Under the pieces are notes generated by a model. It did no database searches and had not been told where the DNA came from. It was given only the letters and a program-made list of their open reading frames with translations. A DNA stretch of 64,000 nucleotides from Tetrapyrgos nigripes. Taxonomy: Eukaryota > Basidiomycota > Agaricomycetes > Agaricales > Campanellaceae. The position numbers were made by a program, and so were the translations under genes. The stretch lies in contig JAACJM010000266.1 of the NCBI GenBank assembly GCA_013368315.1, positions 1 through 64,000 on the forward strand, in the 5' to 3' direction. Positions 59,271-64,000 of this stretch are shown here, piece by piece; the first letter of the stretch is position 1; each line of letters begins with the position of its first letter.

Positions 59271-61453
59271 ATGAAGTTCCTAGCAGCCTCTGCTTCTGCG
59301 TCTCTCCTTGCTCTCCGTGCATTAGGTGCTACTGTCTCCACAAGAGCACCTAATGTCAAAGCTATCACTCTTGATATTGTCAACGCACAAGGAGCGCCCG
59401 ATGGCTTTCAGCGAAGTCAGTACCAAACAGTGTTTTCTCTCAACGAGGCTTGACAATTTTCTTCAGGTTTGGTCACTGCGAACGGCACCTACCCCGGTCC
59501 TACTATCGTCGCAGACATGGGTGATACCTTGGTTGTCACGGTAAACAACAGACTCGTACGTATTTCGACGTTATTTTGCTAATATCTCCTCGGTCCTAAT
59601 TTAAGTTTGCAGGACGACCCGACGATGCGTCGAAGTACTTCCATAGACTTTGATGGCATCTTCTTCTCCACGGACAACGCCTTTGAGGAGGGCACTCCTT
59701 TCGTGACAGCTTGTCCTATTGCTCCCAACGCGAGCTTCACCTACACCATTCCACTCGGCACCCAGAGTGGTACTTTCTGGTACCACAGTCAATTGAGTGT
59801 GCAATACGTTGATGTGAGAGATTTTTCCAAATCCTATTCTATATACATGAAGACTTATTTTAATATCTTTCATAGGGCCTTCGTGGAGCCATTGTCATCA
59901 GGAGTATGTTTCTTCGTATCCTCGGATCTTGGAAACAATCTCATTCATCTTTCAATAGACCCCAACGACCCTAACATTGACTTGTACGATGTTGATGATG
60001 AATCCACGGTGAGTATCACCCATGGGCCATGGCTCCCAATATCTGATTGTCGACTTCAATTTCATAGCTCATCCAAGTCGGTGACTGGTGGCACAACACC
60101 TCGACTTCGCTCTTGGCTGGATACGTCGCCACGGGTATCGTCCCCGTCTCCGACAGTGGTACCTTCAATGGTGTTGGTCGTTTCCAAGGTGGTCCTGAAG
60201 TCCCCTTCGCCGTTGTCAACGTCGAAGCTGGCAAGCGCTACCGTTTCCGTATCATCAACGTCTCAGCCCGTAACGTCTTCACCATGTCTGTTGACAGCCA
60301 CAACTTGACTGTACGTTGTTGTTGACTTTTTTTTGATTATTGGCGAGACTGGTACTTACCACCAAACACTGCATACATCAGATCATTGAGACTGACGGCG
60401 TCGCAACCGTACCTCTGACCGTCAATCAAGTCGAGATGCTCGCAGGTCAACGTTACTCCGTCGTCCTCGAGGCCAACCAGCCCGTCGACAACTACTGGTT
60501 CAATGCTCCATTTGTTGGCGGTGACCCCACTCGTAACCTTAACCGTCAGTGTCTCATAAGCCGTCTTTTGTCATAGCCTTACTAAATGCGATGAACAGAG
60601 AACGCTACCCTCTCTCGTGGTATCTTGAGATACGTCGGTGCACCCGACGCTGAGCCTACCGCCCCCATGAGTCTTGGAAGCGGAACCGCTCTGGTTGAAG
60701 CCAATCTCCGTGTAAGTGCTACAAACTTTTTCATAAGACATTTTCACTGACATTTCTTGGACGAATAGCCCGTTGAAGCCAAGCCTGCACCCGAACCCGA
60801 TATGAACATCACCCTCAACCTCGTCGTTGTAAGTTACATTATTCTCACTTCATCAACCATTTTTCTGACGGTGATAACCTTCTTTAGACCACTGGCAAGG
60901 CTCAATGGAACGTTAACAACGTCTCCTACCTCTCACCTGAGGTTCCTACTCTCGTGAAGATCCTCGACGGTGCAAACAGCTCTGCCGACTTCAATGTAAC
61001 TGAGAACACTTTCATCTTGCCCGCCAACGCAACCATCCAGGTTACGTTCCCTCCCAACGACGATGACGAGGCCCATCCATTCCACTTGCACGGAAACAAC
61101 TTCTTCGTAGTCAAGAGTAACAGTTCCGATGAGGTCAACACTGAGAACCCTATTCGTCGTGATGTGCGTACATTCTTATCGGGGTTTCTTCCTCATGAAA
61201 TGAGATGAGATACTAATGGCGCTTATGACTTTTGTAGGTCAGCGGTGTCGGTGCTGCTGGAACGATTCTTCGGTTCAGGACAGACAGACCCGGACCCTGG
61301 TTCTTCCACTGCCACATCTTCTGGCACATGCAAGCCGGTCTTGCGACAGTCATGGCGTCGGGTCTTGATGATATTCGTGCCGAGGATCACCCTAATGCTG
61401 CTTGGGAAGCTCTTTGCCCGGCTTACGATGCTTTGCCTACTGAATTGCAATAG
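59271..61453 (+). CDS. Laccase-like multicopper oxidase with altered copper ligands
   Basis: Eleven exons: 59271-59415, 59467-59555, 59613-59813, 59876-59903, 59959-60008, 60068-60310, 60382-60544, 60599-60711, 60769-60828, 60888-61163, 61238-61453. They give 527 aa, normal for a fungal laccase, with phases consistent throughout. The signal peptide starts MKFLAASASASLLAL. The three cupredoxin domains are recognisable (NGTYPGPTIVADMGD; VQVGDWW-like LIQVGDWWHNTSTS; FRIINVSARNVFTMSVD). L3 is intact (HPFHLHG) and L4 is intact (HCHIFWHMQAGLA, axial Leu). L1, normally HWHG, reads DFDG. L2, normally HSH, reads HSQ. Both type-2/type-3 ligands of L1 and one type-3 ligand of L2 are therefore gone, while the type-1 copper site looks complete. 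An O2-reducing laccase reaction is doubtful. I chose ATG 59271 rather than 59232 because it gives the standard signal peptide. Confidence 0.92.
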
Positions 61454-61973
61454 GCGCGCAGAATCTAGTCAAAGGGTCGCTCCTATGTAAATTATTGTGA
61501 TGGATGGACTGTAATCATTGCATACTCTCCTTCATACCGGGTTTCTCCCTGTACTTCTAGTCTTATTCTTTCTGAATATCAATGCAATAAAGTTTATTTT
61601 CACGTATACAAGCTGCAGACATGTGAAGACGCACCTTGGGCGGCGTTGCATATTTCCAAGATCTCTGTGCAAACTTAAATTTCGGATTTTTCAGTGCCAT
61701 TTTTGCTCGCCCGGGTCTACTCCATATGGGACCGATTTGAGGCCGAACAGCCATATGGAGCAGCTCTGGCGCCGAGCATAAATTCGTCATTTATGTTTGC
61801 CAAAGAGATCTTTCCAAATAAGGATTGCCGCCAAGGTGACGCGTCTCGACGCGCCTCGACGTGTTCCATCAGCTGATACGCGTATTTGACAACGTGACTC
61901 CAAAAAAAATAAAATTTGCTTCGCGAATCTAATCGATCCTGTTTCGCTACTTCTACTCTTCTCAATTAAAACA
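61454..61973. other. Intergenic region between oxidase and TSR2
   Basis: Holds the oxidase 3' end and the TSR2 promoter. No other feature seen. Confidence 0.5.
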
Positions 61974-62546
61974 ATGGATGCGGACACACCACGACCTTCA
62001 TCTGTTCTCTTTGCCCGAGGAGTTATCGCACGACTTGCTATCTGGTCCACACTGCGAGTCGCTGTCTTGGAAAACTGGGGCGGTCCTGGTGCTGCCGAAA
62101 AACGAACATGGCTTACTGGAATCATCGTGGATGCCTTTGAGGAACAATCTCCCGTACCGGATGACCAGTATATCGAAGAACTGCTCCTCCAGGTTATGCA
62201 AGACGAATACGAGGTCTCTGTTGAGGATGGAAGTGCTGAGAGTGTAGCTGTGGATATTGTAAGGATATGGGAGGAGGCGTCGTCTGGGAAGCAGGATTTA
62301 GTGTTGAAATTTGAAGATTTAGCGGAGAAACTGAAGGATAAGAAGCCGGTGGTTGAGCAGCAAGTGGTAGGAGGTGAGGAAGTGGAAGGGGAAGATGAAA
62401 ATGACGACGAAGACGAAGACGAGTCCAGTGAGGATGGCATGGATGAGGATGAGCCGGTTCCTCAGCTCATGGAACGTCCGAAAAGAAGTGAGCCGGAGGT
62501 GGACGAAGATGGCTTTACGCTGGTCAAAGGAAAGGGAAGGAAGTGA
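61974..62546 (+). CDS. TSR2: Pre-rRNA-processing protein TSR2
   Basis: Intronless 190-aa protein. TSR2 is the escortin that chaperones ribosomal protein eS26 and is needed for 20S pre-rRNA processing. The N-terminal helical domain matches the family (VLFARGVIARLAIWSTLRVA, ENWGG, VDAFEEQ, DDQYIEELLLQVMQDEY). An acidic stretch follows at about residues 138-162. The conserved C-terminal DEDGFTLVKGKGRK closes the protein. Length is normal for fungi. Nuclear/cytoplasmic location follows from the family, and expression is expected to be housekeeping. Confidence 0.9.
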   Translation: MDADTPRPSSVLFARGVIARLAIWSTLRVAVLENWGGPGAAEKRTWLTGIIVDAFEEQSPVPDDQYIEELLLQVMQDEYEVSVEDGSAESVAVDIVRIWEEASSGKQDLVLKFEDLAEKLKDKKPVVEQQVVGGEEVEGEDENDDEDEDESSEDGMDEDEPVPQLMERPKRSEPEVDEDGFTLVKGKGRK

Positions 62547-63066
62547 TCTTTTGTATGTCTACCACTCGCTCACTTTTGAGCCAAGGAGCCTCATCAACCC
62601 TTCTAGTGGTCTTGGATTGTTGCTTGATGTATCAACTCTTTGGATAACTTTTAGTGATACCATTTTTCTTTCAGGATCCAGAATTCCCAAACACCATCAA
62701 GGCCCACCTCGAGAACCAATCGTTATACGGTGCACATGGGATTCTGACTAATTGGCAACTGAGTTCCCATGACTCAAGCCTTCCTTGGCGCCTTGGCGCC
62801 TTTGAATCTTTTTCCTGTCTTCCTTGACAATCTCCTCATACTACTAAGACTTCCCGTTATTCCTTTATAGTTGGCCCGCGAATCATTCTATACATTACTG
62901 TCCTAATGAGTACCGTGTGGAGGAAAACAGAAAGAAAATACAAGCCGAAATGAGAGTACTGTGATTAGTCACGAAGCAGAGATACAACTGAGAATGAAGT
63001 CTTGTGGTGGTACAAAATGAACTCAAACCTACACGACTAACTGTATGCGAAGAAAAAGAGAAAAGT
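62547..63066. other. Convergent intergenic region
   Basis: Between the TSR2 stop and the stop of the partial gene on the other strand. Nothing recognised. Confidence 0.5.
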
Positions 63067-64000
63067 CTACTTGAGCATGCGCAGAGAATGAATCACGTCT
63101 TGCATATCACTCCTATTCCACTGCCCACTCCATCCATGCTCAGCCCTTGACTGACTAGTCGTCGGTCTCTTATCGTAATGATACCTGGGGAACGTATTCG
63201 TAGTACCGTAGTCCATAAAAGGAGAATCTGGTCGGATGAACTGTGCAGAATTTATCGTCTCTGCACGGGTTAAACCGGTCTTTGAAGGAGGCGCTATCGG
63301 AGGTGCAGGCGAGGGAGTCGGAATGCTTTTCACCCTGCTACGTACTGGTACGACTGAGACGTGTAGATGGTCAGGTTGAGGTTGAGGTGGCGGCGGCGGG
63401 TCCAGATCCAATGTACTTGGATTCCGAACCTGAAGTATGTGTAAATCATCTTTGGACCCCGTTGATATAAACATGGAACCTCGAGCAGAGAACACCATCG
63501 GAGAGACGGGTTCACCTGGTGAATGGGATGTTTCGGGGATGATAGGTGTGAGATCTAGCGAGGGCTGTGGTGTGAACAGCGACTGCGAGTCGCCTTCATA
63601 ATCATCTGTGGTGGCCGTGTCACCATTCAGACTACTCGTATACTCTGATAATGAGTAATCATCTCCTGGTGACGATGGCGCTGGTACAGGCGATGACCGT
63701 AACAGTACCAATCCTGTACCAGCGTCTACCAGCGATGGAGTTGCTTTTCTTTTCCATGGAGGCTGAGGTGATGGAGGGCGGTCCGCAAAAATGATGGATG
63801 ATACAGGAGTTAGGGAGCCGTCATTCGAGTCTGACTTTTCAGAATCATACTTGTTATCGGCCCAACACCGTTCCGAGTCCTCATCGTCTCCTCCGTCGAG
63901 CACAATGCTGTCCGTACGAATGAAAGACGAAAGGGTAGACAAGGGTAAACTGGCGCGCCGGTAGTAACGTATGGAATCTTCATCAACCAAGCTGTCCTGA
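63067..64000 (-). CDS. Uncharacterised Ser/Pro-rich protein, C-terminal part
   Basis: Open frame from the window edge to the stop at 63067-63069, at least 307 codons, so the 5' end is outside. The sequence is rich in Ser, Pro and Asp and probably disordered, with a proline run (DPPPPPQPQPD) and a more conserved-looking C-terminus (FPRYHYDKRPTTSQSRAEHG, NRSDMQDVIHSLRMLK). No domain is recognised, and no function is proposed. Confidence 0.65.
   Translation of the reverse strand, partial: QDSLVDEDSIRYYRRASLPLSTLSSFIRTDSIVLDGGDDEDSERCWADNKYDSEKSDSNDGSLTPVSSIIFADRPPSPQPPWKRKATPSLVDAGTGLVLLRSSPVPAPSSPGDDYSLSEYTSSLNGDTATTDDYEGDSQSLFTPQPSLDLTPIIPETSHSPGEPVSPMVFSARGSMFISTGSKDDLHILQVRNPSTLDLDPPPPPQPQPDHLHVSVVPVRSRVKSIPTPSPAPPIAPPSKTGLTRAETINSAQFIRPDSPFMDYGTTNTFPRYHYDKRPTTSQSRAEHGWSGQWNRSDMQDVIHSLRMLK

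Overview
The window is nuclear DNA of a basidiomycete, most likely an Agaricomycete. Genes are split by many 50-70 nt GT-AG introns. The content is typical of mushroom-forming fungi: an intron-rich laccase-like multicopper oxidase, a sedolisin protease, copies of a secreted protein resembling fruit-body-specific proteins, a Zn(II)2Cys6 regulator, a BCS1-like AAA ATPase, and transposons carrying alpha-kinase and integrase-like pseudogenes. All gene structures were read by eye from splice sites, frame and family motifs. No alignment or database search was run.

Layout. (1) 1-1376: the frameshifted 3' end of a Ty1/Copia element with its polypurine tract and 3' LTR. (2) 1.8-8.2 kb: a large inverted duplication. 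Each arm carries an intact four-exon gene for a small secreted Cys-rich protein with a poly-proline linker. The right arm also keeps a truncated sedolisin. A third copy of this unit lies at 22.3-29.2 kb next to an almost complete sedolisin gene, so the ancestral unit is sedolisin followed by the secreted-protein gene. (3) 9.2-21.8 kb: a nest of mobile DNA. It holds two near-identical ~620 bp hAT-like MITEs (one with a perfect 8 bp target duplication), a 720 bp MITE with a perfect 9 bp target duplication (MULE-like), and a 10.6 kb region bounded by ~145 bp inverted repeats. Inside that region are an alpha-kinase pseudogene split by one of the MITEs, a decayed integrase-like gene, and a 2.2 kb element full of GATCAA motifs. 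(4) 26.3-30.4 kb: the sedolisin gene and a 111-aa Cys-rich secreted protein.

(5) 31-48 kb is gene-dense and euchromatic in character. It contains a conserved F-box-like protein, a large protein with two DM9-vWA modules, a Zn2Cys6 transcription factor whose third zinc cysteine depends on a 6-nt microexon, and a tandem ABM-domain protein whose first coding exon is probably 4 nt. (6) 48-52.3 kb: a BCS1-like ATPase whose frame continues for about 320 codons beyond a single UGA. (7) 52.4-59.2 kb is gene-poor. One small three-exon gene was assembled there. (8) 59.3-64 kb: a laccase-like oxidase in which the L1 copper motif has lost both histidines and L2 has lost one, the ribosome-biogenesis factor TSR2, and a partial uncharacterised gene running off the right edge.

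No operon logic applies. The functional links visible here are secretion (protease, Cys-rich proteins, laccase-like enzyme) and repeated remodelling of the left half by transposons and segmental duplication.
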